This document shows, in pieces, positions 8,802 through 16,725 of a stretch of DNA of 64,000 nucleotides. The stretch is from CBDCFV01 sp965203835. Its GTDB lineage: Bacteria; Chloroflexota; Dehalococcoidia; Lucifugimonadales; UBA3495. The stretch covers positions 3,162,001-3,226,000 of the forward strand of contig OZ241919.1 in the NCBI GenBank assembly GCA_965203835.1, given 5' to 3'. The notes beneath the pieces were generated by a model, which did not search any database, was not told where the DNA came from, and worked only from the letters and a program-made list of their open reading frames with translations. The position numbers were made by a program, and so were the translations under genes. Position 1 is the first letter of the stretch. Every line of letters starts with the position of its first letter.

Positions 8802-9651
8802 GAGGTTCGTAGTTCGTCCAGAGACATTCCTGCCGGGGCTGACGCACCGAGTGACAGATTTTTACAGGCGCGTCCACACGATGCCATTCACTGTACAGAG
8901 AGTCGTATAAATCGCTCCTGTAGCCGGATATGGCGGCCCGCCCCTTGATCTGCCCCAACAGGCTGGCAAGTTCCATGTGATCAAAGTCGGTCATCTCGCC
9001 ATAGTAGGCGTGTTTGTCACCGCGCGCATCGTGCACGTAAGGCGGGTCGAGGTAGAACAGTGTGCCCGGGGTGTCGTAGCGTTGAATAACCTCCAAAGCG
9101 GGAGCGTTATCAATTTGCACTCGCATCAAGCGGTCGGCAATTTGAGGCAGACCCTCCACCGCTCCCAGCCAGCGCGATACTGCTCCCGCCATGCCGGATC
9201 TGGAAGTCAATACGCATTGGGCCCAGCGTCCCTTGGACGACGTTTGCGCCAGTCCGGTCCTGGTCTGGCGTGCCCTCACGTAGAATCGTCTCGCACGCTC
9301 TACAGTGTCCAAGCCGCATTCTGGGCTACAAGCTAATTCCAACTCCTCTCTGGAAAACGGTGTCAGGGCAATTTCCCGCAACAATCGCTCCCCTTGTCCA
9401 GGATGCCGTAAAGTGGCGAAAAAATTGACCAACTCGGAATCAAGGTCATTGTAGGTCTCAACCGGGGCGGGCTCGCGGTTGATCAGAACAGCAGCGGAGC
9501 CGCCGAACACATCACAAAAATGGGTTGCGTCAATAGGCAAGTTGGGCAATAGAAAATCCAGGTGGCTGAATTTCCCGCCGTACCAGCCGAAGGCTATTTT
9601 CTTCCTGCTGCCTTTCCGGGTTCTGGAAATGCGACGTTGCGAGGTTGTCAT
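8794..9651 (-). CDS. DNA adenine methylase, Dam/D12 class
   Basis: N6-adenine methyltransferase of the alpha (D12) class, 285 aa from ATG 9651. The SAM-binding motif FGWYGGKF is at 21-28, VFGGSAAVLINR at 48-59 and the catalytic DPPY at 202-205, followed by a target-recognition and helical region. The frame extends upstream to TTG 9699, but ATG 9651 with AGGGG about 10 nt before it looks better. It is the protecting half of the R-M system with the SacI-like nuclease downstream. Moderate GC and an isolated position suggest acquisition by transfer. Confidence 0.92.
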   Translation of the reverse strand: MTTSQRRISRTRKGSRKKIAFGWYGGKFSHLDFLLPNLPIDATHFCDVFGGSAAVLINREPAPVETYNDLDSELVNFFATLRHPGQGERLLREIALTPFSREELELACSPECGLDTVERARRFYVRARQTRTGLAQTSSKGRWAQCVLTSRSGMAGAVSRWLGAVEGLPQIADRLMRVQIDNAPALEVIQRYDTPGTLFYLDPPYVHDARGDKHAYYGEMTDFDHMELASLLGQIKGRAAISGYRSDLYDSLYSEWHRVDAPVKICHSVRQPRQECLWTNYEPHA

Positions 9652-9940
9652 TAGCTCATCGCCCCTGTCGGGTTTCAATGGCGATACTGTAATCACCAAC
9701 CCGCTACTCAGTCAACGAGACCCGCGTCATACGGGCAGGACATGTGCACTGACACTTTGCGCTTGCCACTTGGTAAAACACCTCTCTACCATATTGCTTG
9801 TCCAGATCAACCGTCCATCGGACCTGCGCAAGTCCGGTAAAGCCCCAGCGCCAACATGGTGATTGATGACTGCAACACCCTCCGGAACAAGCTGTCCGGC
9901 CCCAACCGGGACCTCGAAGTTTACTCCTTGGACCTCCGTA

Positions 9941-9983
9941 TGTCCTGAAATGTCCACAAATGTCCGCATTCCTGAAATTTCCC
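9941..9983 (+). repeat. TGTCC 10-bp iteron element, copy A
   Basis: TGTCC occurs at 9941, 9951 and 9961, exactly 10 bp apart. TGAAATTT begins 12 bp after the start of the last pentamer (9973) and is followed by CCC. The same layout occurs at 23261-23307 (minus) and 53631-53664 (plus). Confidence 0.75.
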
Positions 9984-9994
9984 ATCAAACCGTC

Positions 9995-10039
9995 ATTCCC
10001 GCCAAGGAACGTCACCCCCGCGCAGGCGGGGGCGGGAAT
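9995..10039. repeat. Palindromic repeat, copy 2 (nested)
   Basis: Outer arms ATTCCCGCC (9995-10003) and GCGGGAAT (10032-10039) enclose an inner CCCCCGC-gcag-GCGGGGG hairpin (10015-10032). The core matches the copies near 4972, 24460 and 26769. Confidence 0.7.
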
Positions 10040-10082
10040 CCAAACGCCGCTCAGGCAAATAACTTTCTGGGAGTTGACCATC

Positions 10083-10403
10083 ATGATGACTGAAATAAAC
10101 GCCCTCTGGCGCCGCGTCCGCGCCCTTCAACGTAAATTGGCCCGCGAACTGGCCGAGTACCGGCTCGGCCTCATTTGTGACGACCTTTGCGAACGTTGGT
10201 TCGCCGCCTGGTCCGACCACAAGCCTCTGCCTGCAATCCGGCCCTTCATCAGCCGGGTAATGGATGCCGGTTACCGGCTCCTCCCGTTGGGCGCGGCCAA
10301 CAACTACCTGCACGATTGTCTTCGTAAAGGCGACGCCCCCGACCCCCAGGTGCTGCTTAACGCCATCCTTCCCCTGCCTGGGAAACATTCTGCCCGCGCT
10401 TAG
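10083..10403 (+). CDS. Small protein of unknown function
   Basis: 106 aa from ATG 10083 (GGGAG about 10 nt upstream). I do not recognise a named family. The N-terminal third is a strongly basic amphipathic helix (LWRRVRALQRKLARELAEYR), followed by acidic and aromatic residues (DDLCERWFAAW) and a Pro-flanked C-terminus. There is no signal peptide, membrane segment or metal motif. It lies just after two repeat elements and before the cupin operon, with 117 bp between. Codon use is GC-rich at third positions like its neighbours, which supports it being real. Confidence 0.6.
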   Translation: MMTEINALWRRVRALQRKLARELAEYRLGLICDDLCERWFAAWSDHKPLPAIRPFISRVMDAGYRLLPLGAANNYLHDCLRKGDAPDPQVLLNAILPLPGKHSARA

Positions 10404-10520
10404 GTAGACGCGGTTTGACTCACTCTCTGGTCCTGCCTCACCCCTTCCTTGACGCTGCCTTGAATTCATGTAGGATACGCAATAGTTACAGGTCTGGTTA
10501 CTCCACCGAGGAGAGAAGAA

Positions 10521-10889
10521 ATGCCTAGTTTTCTGCGAGTCTACACCGGCGACGACGGCCAGTCCCACATCGAAGAGTTGGACTTCGAGATGCAGGACTT
10601 CGTCGACACCGAGGGAGCACATGGACTGGCTACTTCGGAAATAACCACTCCTGGAATCTCCTTCCGGGAATATCAACCCGGCTACTTTCTGGACTACCAC
10701 ACCGCCCCCAGGCGACAGTACAGTATTACCCTGACCGGGGAAATAGAGATAGGGACGCCCGATGGCGCCGTCAGGCGGTGTGGCCCCGGCTCGGTGCTGC
10801 TGGCGGAAGACCTGACGGGCGGCGGCCACTTTACCCGTGTGGTCGGCGACCAGCCGCGCTTCTTCATCATCGTTCCCTTGGCGGACTAG
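10521..10889 (+). CDS. Cupin-domain protein
   Basis: 122-aa single-domain cupin. The first cupin motif is degenerate (PGYFLDYHTAPRRQYSITLTGEIEI), the second is GPGSVLLAEDLTGGGHFTRV. His residues in YHTAPRRQY and GGGHFT could ligate a metal, but the canonical G(X)5HXH(X)3-4E set is incomplete, so enzymatic activity is uncertain. ATG 10521 has a strong site (GAGGAGAGAAGAA). It is the first gene of a run with an iron alcohol dehydrogenase (28 bp later), a TPR protein and an LLM oxidoreductase, so a role in a catabolic pathway is likely. Confidence 0.85.
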   Translation: MPSFLRVYTGDDGQSHIEELDFEMQDFVDTEGAHGLATSEITTPGISFREYQPGYFLDYHTAPRRQYSITLTGEIEIGTPDGAVRRCGPGSVLLAEDLTGGGHFTRVVGDQPRFFIIVPLAD

Positions 10890-10917
10890 CCTATCCAGTG
10901 CTTGGGAGAGTCCCGTT

Positions 10918-12123
10918 ATGACGCAAAGCCGCGTCCTGTCCGGCGAATTCAACCCCACGGTGCCCAGCCGGATTATTTTCGGGCAGGGTAAGGTGTCATC
11001 CCTAAAGGATGAGGTCCAAAATCTTGGCGGAAAGCGGGCTCTAGTCCTTTCCGGCCGCACCGTCGCCGAGAGGACTGATACCGTCCGCAAGGTCAACGAA
11101 GCCTTGGGAGAACTGTCCGCCGGCGTTTACTCCGGCCTCACCCAGCGCGCTCCCTTGGCTGTGGCGGTGGAAGCAGCCAACCTGGCCGTGTCCCAGGGCG
11201 TGGATACCCTGGTGGGCGTTGGCGGCAGCACCATATCCGACGCCGCCCGGATGATTGCCGTCCTTATGGCGGAGGGCATAGACACCGTGGATCAACTGCG
11301 GGCGTTAGGAGTCCAGCAGGACTTGCTGCTGACACCGGACCTGGATGGCAAGCCGCTGCCGTTGCAGGTATCGATTCCCACCACGCTGTCGGCGGGCGAG
11401 TTCAACATGGGCGGCGGCAACGTGCTGGACGACCAAGCCGGACACAAGATTCGTGTGCGGCACCGCCGGCTGTACGCCGACCTGATTGTGCTGGACCCGG
11501 ACATGACGATAGGCACCCCCGATTGGCTGTGGCTCTCCACGGGCATAAAGGCCTTGGACCACTGCATCGAACGCCTGTACAGCCGGGGAAACCAACCCGC
11601 CATCGACGCGCCGGTGTTATCGGCTGCCGAGTTGCTCTTCAACTACCTCCCCCATTCCAGGGAGGGAGACGGCAACCCCGACGCCCGCCTACAATGCTTG
11701 ATTGCCGCTTGGCTTTCCATGATGGGCGCTCCGAACTTTGCGATGGGCTTGAGCCACGCCATGGGTCACATCATCGGGGTCAGGTACTCGGTGGGTCACG
11801 GGTACACATCGTGCGTTACCCAGCCTTACGTTATGGAGTACAACCGCCCAGTCTCAGCCCATAAACAGGCGTTGCTGGCACGAGCCGCCGGAATCGACGC
11901 CAAGGGCATGAGCGACGAGGCGGCGGCCGAGGCAGCGGCGCGGGCCGTTGACGATTTGGTCATGGGGCTGGGGATGCCCCACAGGCTCCGGGAACTGGAG
12001 ATACCCAAGGAAGACCTGCCCGCCATCGCGGAAGAGGTGTTGGGCGACAACGGTTGCCGCACCAATCCCATCCGCATCACCACCGCCGACCAAGTGCTGG
12101 AGGTACTAGGCAAGGCATATTAG
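10918..12123 (+). CDS. Iron-containing alcohol dehydrogenase / maleylacetate reductase family
   Basis: 401-aa NAD(P)-dependent group III dehydrogenase. It starts with the dinucleotide-binding half (RIIFGQGKVSSL, VGVGGSTISDAARM), followed by an all-helical metal half. Metal-ligand histidines are seen in ALDHCIERLYS and SHAMGHIIG, with a further His in SVGHGYT. The overall pattern is closer to maleylacetate reductases, the last step of chlorinated or hydroxylated aromatic ring catabolism, than to ethanol dehydrogenases. ATG 10918 was chosen (TTGGGAGAG upstream); the frame is open further upstream but overlaps the cupin gene. It is the second gene of the cupin-ADH-TPR-LLM run. Confidence 0.9.
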   Translation: MTQSRVLSGEFNPTVPSRIIFGQGKVSSLKDEVQNLGGKRALVLSGRTVAERTDTVRKVNEALGELSAGVYSGLTQRAPLAVAVEAANLAVSQGVDTLVGVGGSTISDAARMIAVLMAEGIDTVDQLRALGVQQDLLLTPDLDGKPLPLQVSIPTTLSAGEFNMGGGNVLDDQAGHKIRVRHRRLYADLIVLDPDMTIGTPDWLWLSTGIKALDHCIERLYSRGNQPAIDAPVLSAAELLFNYLPHSREGDGNPDARLQCLIAAWLSMMGAPNFAMGLSHAMGHIIGVRYSVGHGYTSCVTQPYVMEYNRPVSAHKQALLARAAGIDAKGMSDEAAAEAAARAVDDLVMGLGMPHRLRELEIPKEDLPAIAEEVLGDNGCRTNPIRITTADQVLEVLGKAY

Positions 12124-12152
12124 CACGAGCAAGCGAAAGACGGTCCGTGACC

Positions 12153-12698
12153 ATGGAAGAGGACGCTGAAATACAACGGCTGCGGGGATCCCTTGCGGGT
12201 GCTCGCCTTCGCCACGGGGACACTCATCACGAGACGGTAACAGCCAGGAACGCACTGGCCCGCGTTCTGCGCAACGCCGGGAGCCTTGCCGAAGCCATTC
12301 ACCTCTATCAGGGTACGCTGGAGATATGTCTCGCCAGCTTGGGCCCGGATCACCCGCAAACGCTTCGCAGCCGCAGTCGCTTGGCCAACACCTACTACGC
12401 CGCCGGGCAGTACGGAAAGGCCGTTAGGCAGTTCAAAGACATTCTGGAGCAGCGAACACTGGTGCTAGGCCCACAACATCCCGATACTCTTCGCAGCCGC
12501 GGCAGTCTGGCCAACACCTACGCCTGCTTGGGCCTGTACAAAGAAGCGGCAGCGTTACACCGGCAGACGCTGCGGGAACGGGAGGAAGTGCTGGGCCGGG
12601 ACCATCCCAGAACACGCTTGAGCCGCCGCAGGTTGGAGTCGGCTCTTAAAGCGGCGGAATCACTTGGAACGCTGGTTGACGAGGAGTCCACGAAATGA
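12153..12698 (+). CDS. Tetratricopeptide repeat protein (kinesin-light-chain type)
   Basis: 181 aa from ATG 12153. It contains three 42-residue TPR repeats of the kinesin-light-chain sort, each ending in the LG(P/R)(D/Q)HP(Q/D/R)T signature (LGPDHPQTL, LGPQHPDTL, LGRDHPRT). Such repeats form a helical scaffold for protein binding; there is no enzymatic domain. It starts 29 bp after the dehydrogenase and its stop overlaps the LLM start in an ATGA, so it is translationally coupled with a redox enzyme. An isolated TPR adaptor in an enzyme operon is unusual. Confidence 0.88.
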   Translation: MEEDAEIQRLRGSLAGARLRHGDTHHETVTARNALARVLRNAGSLAEAIHLYQGTLEICLASLGPDHPQTLRSRSRLANTYYAAGQYGKAVRQFKDILEQRTLVLGPQHPDTLRSRGSLANTYACLGLYKEAAALHRQTLREREEVLGRDHPRTRLSRRRLESALKAAESLGTLVDEESTK

Positions 12699-13657
12699 AG
12701 TACGGGTTCACGCTGCCTCCACGGGGTCCTTTGGCCGACCCTGAGAAATTGACCATCATCGCCCAAAAGGGAGAAGAGTTGGGCTACGACGCCCTTTTTA
12801 CCGGGGACCACATTCTGGTCCCCCGGAGCATCGCGTCAATGTACCCCTATACTGTGACCGGCGAGTTTCCCGGCTCTCCTACAGGGGAGGCGATGGAACA
12901 GTTGACCCTGCTGGCCTTCCTTGCGGGCCGGACTGAGAAGATACGACTGGTGACCAGTGTGATCATCGTGCCTCACCGCAACCCTATGGTCGCCGCCAAA
13001 GCTCTTGCCACGCTGGACGTGCTTTCCAAGGGAAGGCTGGTCGTCGGAGTGGGCGTTGGCTGGATGCGGGAGGAGTTCGAGGCCCTGGGGATTGGAGACC
13101 AATTCCAGGAAAGGGGTGCTGTCACCGACGAGTACATCCGGGTGTTCAAAGAGCTGTGGACCAGCGACACCCCCCACTACGAGGGCAAGTACGTCAACTT
13201 CGACGACATCAGCTTCCTGCCCAAACCCATCCAGAAGCCCCACCCGCCCATTTGGGTCGGCGGCGAAAGCCGTCCTGCCATCAGGCGCACCGCCGAACTG
13301 GCCAACGGTTGGTGCCCTTTGGGGACCAACCCCACCTTTCCTGTGGGAACGCCGGAACAACTGGAGGCAGCATTGAAACGGCTGGCCCGTTACGCCCGGA
13401 GCTTCGGCAGGGACCCGGCAGAGATCGAGGTCATTTACCGCACCCACGAATACAGGCTCAACGACTCCGACAACCCTGCCGACGCCGACAGGCCGCCCTT
13501 CCACGGCAACGGTGAACAGATAGCCAGCGACATACGACGTTACCAGGAGATGGGCGTCGGTTCTATGGTGCTCGACTTCATGCGCCTGACCAATGACCTG
13601 GACGAGATGCTGGCCGGCATGGAAAGGTTCGCGGAACAGGTGTGGCCCAAGGTCTAG
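12695..13657 (+). CDS. LLM-class F420-dependent oxidoreductase (1)
   Basis: 320-aa luciferase-like TIM-barrel flavin/F420 oxidoreductase. Family marks are FTGDHILVP near the N-terminus, LVTSVIIVPHRNP, the strand LDVLSKGRLVVGVGVGW and PPIWVGGES. The layout matches the F420-dependent subfamily (TIGR03619-like) seen in actinobacteria and Chloroflexota. The substrate is unknown; oxidation or monooxygenation of small organic molecules is typical. It is the last gene of the cupin-ADH-TPR run and overlaps the TPR gene by 4 bp. Two other members of the superfamily are at 36.4 and 56.8 kb. Confidence 0.92.
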   Translation: MKYGFTLPPRGPLADPEKLTIIAQKGEELGYDALFTGDHILVPRSIASMYPYTVTGEFPGSPTGEAMEQLTLLAFLAGRTEKIRLVTSVIIVPHRNPMVAAKALATLDVLSKGRLVVGVGVGWMREEFEALGIGDQFQERGAVTDEYIRVFKELWTSDTPHYEGKYVNFDDISFLPKPIQKPHPPIWVGGESRPAIRRTAELANGWCPLGTNPTFPVGTPEQLEAALKRLARYARSFGRDPAEIEVIYRTHEYRLNDSDNPADADRPPFHGNGEQIASDIRRYQEMGVGSMVLDFMRLTNDLDEMLAGMERFAEQVWPKV

Positions 13658-13730
13658 CCGCGTTCCCAACATCTTCAATCAGCTTGGCCCATCGGCAGGC
13701 TGGGGTAGTTTCGTTAGTGGTAGGTGTTAA

Positions 13731-13770
13731 TTATGAAGGCCCGCTGGGTCAAGCCGGCGGGCCTTCATAA
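13731..13770. terminator. Bidirectional terminator hairpin
   Basis: Perfect 14-bp stem TTATGAAGGCCCGC / GCGGGCCTTCATAA around a 12-nt loop, between two convergent genes (LLM, plus; coiled-coil protein, minus). The AT ends of the stem supply short U-rich stretches on both strands. Confidence 0.75.
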
Positions 13771-13793
13771 ATTGGACATCCGTGTCAGTCTCT

Positions 13794-14069
13794 CTATCCG
13801 TCCAGCACCTTTAGTTTCCCTTGAATCTGTTCCAGTTGCCGCCCTTGGACTGTGTGCTGGGACTGGAGCAATTCAAGGTTCCCGTCCAACAGGTCGGTCA
13901 TCCTATGGTACATCTCCCGCTGCTGGTCGCGTATCTGGACCAGAATGTCAATCATTTGGTCAAGCTTGGCCGGGACCGATGGAGGTGCGCCCGGTTCCTC
14001 AGATCGCACCTGCTCACTGTGGTCCCGTTCCCGCACCGCGCGTTGTTTGCCGTTGTTCCACATGGTCAT
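13794..14069 (-). CDS. Small coiled-coil protein of unknown function
   Basis: 91 aa. A charged, disordered N-terminus (GKQRAVRERDHSEQVRSEEP) precedes a helical segment with heptad spacing of Leu/Ile/Met (KLDQMIDILVQIRDQQREM, then LLDGNLELLQSQH and LEQIQGKLKVL). It probably forms a coiled-coil oligomer. I do not recognise a family. I chose ATG 14069 (AAGGAGAAGG just upstream) over GTG 14090. The frame on the opposite strand is a shadow. A bidirectional terminator lies beyond its stop. Confidence 0.68.
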   Translation of the reverse strand: MTMWNNGKQRAVRERDHSEQVRSEEPGAPPSVPAKLDQMIDILVQIRDQQREMYHRMTDLLDGNLELLQSQHTVQGRQLEQIQGKLKVLDG

Positions 14070-14222
14070 AGTGCCTTCTCCTTCGCCCACGGATTCGTCC
14101 CATAATTATTCCGCTGCAATGGAGTGTACAGGACAACCTGCCCCTCGCGTTAAGCGGACTGTCTGCGGACTTCAGGCATTTCTGACGTTCCACTATGTGG
14201 AAGAAGTAAATTGCAGGCATGC

Positions 14223-15191
14223 TTAGCCAGCGAACCCTCCCCGGTACAGTTCCCGCAACCGTTCCAAGTGGTGCTCAGGGACGGGGGGCACGTCAATGGA
14301 GGCGGCTGTCTCCTCCGCTTCTGTGATATTCTTGACCCCCGGCACCACGGTATGGATGTCCTGGTTCATCAGGCAGAAGACCATTGCTGCTTGGGACAGG
14401 GTGCGGATTGGCCCTTCCAGCAGAAACCCCAACTTGGCAGCGCTGGTCGTGTCCTGCTCCAGCAGTGTACCCGGAGAAACGGGACGGTCTACCTCGTCGG
14501 CCAAGGCGCCGGCGGCGTGGGACCGGATGCCGATGACCCCCATGTTCATGCTCTTGGCCAATGGGATGATCTGGCCGTTGTCAAACAGGTCCACGCCCGA
14601 CGGCGGCGGTTCCTGGGCGGTCCAGTTCAGCAGGTTGTAGTAGGCCAGTACGGTGTCGTACTGGCCGCTTTCCATGATGCGGGTCATCGTGGGTACATGG
14701 TGCTCCATCGCCGACAGGCCGATGTACTGAGTCTTGCCCGCCTCCTGTACCTTTCGATAGGCATCCAATACAGGGCCCAGAGCATCCTCGGCTGACAAGG
14801 AGTCCGGCACTTCACCACGGGTGGCGGTGAACCGGTTATGGACGTGGAGCACGTCCACCGAGTCCCTTTGCAGACGGCGCAGGCTCGCTTCCATTGAACG
14901 AGCCACGGCGCCCTCAACGTCATCCATCTCGTGGGCTTCCAAGCGGACCTTGGTTGCAACCACCACGTCCTCACCTCGGCCCTTGAGGGCGCGCCCCAGC
15001 ACCTCCTCGGCCTTGCCGTTGCCGTACCGCGGCGCAACGTCGAAGAAGTTTATGCCCAGCTCCAAGGCGCGGTGGACCGCCCGTATCGACTCTTCTTCCG
15101 TAGTGGGTCCCCACACCTGGCCTATCCCGCCGCCGCCAAAGCCAGCCCTGGAAACTCGTAGCCCGGTCCTGCCAAGGGTTGTGTATTCCAT
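14223..15191 (-). CDS. Aldo/keto reductase
   Basis: 322-aa NADPH-dependent aldo/keto reductase (TIM barrel). LGRTGLRVSRAGFGGGGIG is the N-terminal hairpin and first strand, FFDVAPRYGNGKAEEVLG carries the catalytic Asp and Tyr, VVVATKV the Lys, and DVLHVHNR the His-bearing strand. C-terminal GVKNITEAEE is the nucleotide-binding region. ATG 15191 is preceded by GAGGAG. It follows the PNPOx-like gene by 10 bp, so the two form an operon. The substrate is unknown; sugar or aromatic aldehydes are typical. Confidence 0.92.
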   Translation of the reverse strand: MEYTTLGRTGLRVSRAGFGGGGIGQVWGPTTEEESIRAVHRALELGINFFDVAPRYGNGKAEEVLGRALKGRGEDVVVATKVRLEAHEMDDVEGAVARSMEASLRRLQRDSVDVLHVHNRFTATRGEVPDSLSAEDALGPVLDAYRKVQEAGKTQYIGLSAMEHHVPTMTRIMESGQYDTVLAYYNLLNWTAQEPPPSGVDLFDNGQIIPLAKSMNMGVIGIRSHAAGALADEVDRPVSPGTLLEQDTTSAAKLGFLLEGPIRTLSQAAMVFCLMNQDIHTVVPGVKNITEAEETAASIDVPPVPEHHLERLRELYRGGFAG

Positions 15192-15201
15192 CGTTTTCTC
15201 C

Positions 15202-15702
15202 TCAGTGAGATGACGCCCCTTCTTTGCTTGGCGCAGGTTCCAGCGAGGCATAGTACTGTTTCCACTGGGCCCGCATCTCTTCTTCCGTAACGTCGCCGAC
15301 GTACCCGGGAGACACCACCGGCAACGCCCGCGTCACTTTCACCAGTACGAACCCGCGGATAAGGCTGGCGACACTGGACTGTGCGCCGTTTTCCCCTCCG
15401 GTATAGAGGTTCATGGCCTCGTTGAATTGGGGGCCGGGTTCCAGTATGCTGGCTGTGCCTTTGAACCGATAACCCTTCCGCAGAAAAACATCGACCATGT
15501 TGATTTCTATGGCCGGGTTCTGCCGCAGGTTGGCCATTGTCCCCGGCGACGCGATGTTGGCGAAGATAATATGATCGTCGTCCCAGACCCGTAGGGTCGC
15601 CTTGGGAGACAGATTGGGTGTGCCGTCAGGAGACACTGTGGCAATGTATCCAAGCCGCTGTTCTCTCACCACTCGCTTCATGTCGTCGGTCAATATGCCC
15701 AC
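15202..15702 (-). CDS. Pyridoxamine 5'-phosphate oxidase family protein
   Basis: 166-aa split-barrel flavin-binding protein. EQRLGYIATVSPDGTPNLSPK is the conserved first strand pair, followed by IIFANIASPGTMANLRQNP. Members bind FMN, F420 or biliverdin and are mostly uncharacterised reductases; the DUF-like length argues against true PdxH. I chose GTG 15702 (GAAGG upstream, giving the usual M-GILTDDMKRVVREQRLG start) over the extended frame to 15765. It is first in a two-gene operon with the aldo/keto reductase. Confidence 0.87.
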   Translation of the reverse strand: MGILTDDMKRVVREQRLGYIATVSPDGTPNLSPKATLRVWDDDHIIFANIASPGTMANLRQNPAIEINMVDVFLRKGYRFKGTASILEPGPQFNEAMNLYTGGENGAQSSVASLIRGFVLVKVTRALPVVSPGYVGDVTEEEMRAQWKQYYASLEPAPSKEGASSH

Positions 15703-15848
15703 GTCGTCACCTTCTTGAAAATTTGGAACGTCCTGGTTCCTTGAAGCGTAGCCGTTATCGAACACGGAATCAATCCCGAAGATGCCTGGTACACCACACG
15801 GGAAATTAGTGCATAATGGGCTGCAATCACCGTTTCCAGAGGTTGAGT

Positions 15849-16688
15849 ATGCCTACTTTTTCCGTTGACGGAGTAAATCTCCATTACCAGGTAACCGGCC
15901 GCGGGTTCCCGCTGGTCTTGAGCCACGAGTTCGCTGGAGACATCACCAGTTGGGAGCCGCAGGTCAATTTCTTTTCCCGCCGCTACCAAGTCATTACCTA
16001 TTGCGCCAGGGGATATCCGCCTTCCGACGTGCCCGAGGACCCGGCGGCCTACTCGCAGGAGCAGTCGGTGGAAGACCTGCGCGCGTTACTGGACTACCTC
16101 GGTATCGAGCAAGCCTATATCGGCGGGCTTTCGATGGGCGGCAGCGTTACGGTGAGCTTCGGCATAGCATACCCGGAAAGGTGCCGGGCCTTGATTGTGG
16201 CCTCTGCCGGGTCAGGGACAACCGGCCGGGAAAATCTGCTCGCTTCATGGCAGGAACTGAGCGAGTTGATGCTGGCCGAGGGCATGGGAACCTTCGCCGA
16301 AGAATACGCCCGCGGCCCGGCCCGGGTGCAGTTTCTGCGCAAGGACCCGGTAGGATGGGAGAAATTCCGCGCCGGGCTGGCCGCTCATTCGGCCCGAGGC
16401 TCCGCCTATACTTTCCGGGGCGTGCAGATGAAACGCGCGACCATTTACCAGTTGGAAGAGCAGTTGGAGCAGATCGATGTCCCAACGCTGGTGCTGATTG
16501 GCGATGAAGACGAGCCATGCATCGAGCCGTCAATATTCATGAAGCGGCACATCCCGCGCAGCGGCCTGGCGGTTTTTCCCCAAGCCGGACACACCATCAA
16601 CCTGGAGGAGCCGGACCTGTTCAACCGCACTATTCTGGACTTTCTGACGGCGGTGGAGGCCGGCAGTTGGGCCAAGCGGGGGGAGTAG
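15849..16688 (+). CDS. Alpha/beta hydrolase (1)
   Basis: 279-aa alpha/beta-hydrolase fold enzyme. The nucleophile elbow is GLSMGG (YIGGLSMGGSVTV), the acid is likely Asp in LIGDEDEPC and the base His in QAGHTINLE. The oxyanion region SHEFAGD replaces the usual HG. It resembles 3-oxoadipate enol-lactonase or carboxylesterases. ATG 15849 is preceded by AGAGG; the frame is open upstream to 15816. It is divergent from the PNPOx-like gene and convergent with the SDR at 16.7 kb. The substrate is unknown. Confidence 0.9.
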   Translation: MPTFSVDGVNLHYQVTGRGFPLVLSHEFAGDITSWEPQVNFFSRRYQVITYCARGYPPSDVPEDPAAYSQEQSVEDLRALLDYLGIEQAYIGGLSMGGSVTVSFGIAYPERCRALIVASAGSGTTGRENLLASWQELSELMLAEGMGTFAEEYARGPARVQFLRKDPVGWEKFRAGLAAHSARGSAYTFRGVQMKRATIYQLEEQLEQIDVPTLVLIGDEDEPCIEPSIFMKRHIPRSGLAVFPQAGHTINLEEPDLFNRTILDFLTAVEAGSWAKRGE

Positions 16689-16725
16689 GACGTGGTCAAC
16701 TGCGCTACGGACTACGTCGAAAACA

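Larger units (their letters stand above)
9652..10082. other. Non-coding spacer with two repeat families
   Basis: Divergent spacer between the methylase and a small plus-strand gene. It carries the three-pentamer TGTCC element (9941-9983) and a compound copy of the ATTCCCGC palindrome (9995-10039). Reading frames crossing it (for example 9727-9969 minus) lack family similarity and third-position bias. Confidence 0.6.

Noticed and set aside
9727..9969. 80-codon minus-strand frame upstream of the methylase gene
   Set aside because: Its 5' end is the TGTCC repeat, third-position GC is not biased and I recognise no domain; kept as non-coding.
13821..14105. 94-codon plus-strand frame opposite the coiled-coil gene
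   Set aside because: The minus-strand frame has a better ribosome site, heptad pattern and terminator placement.
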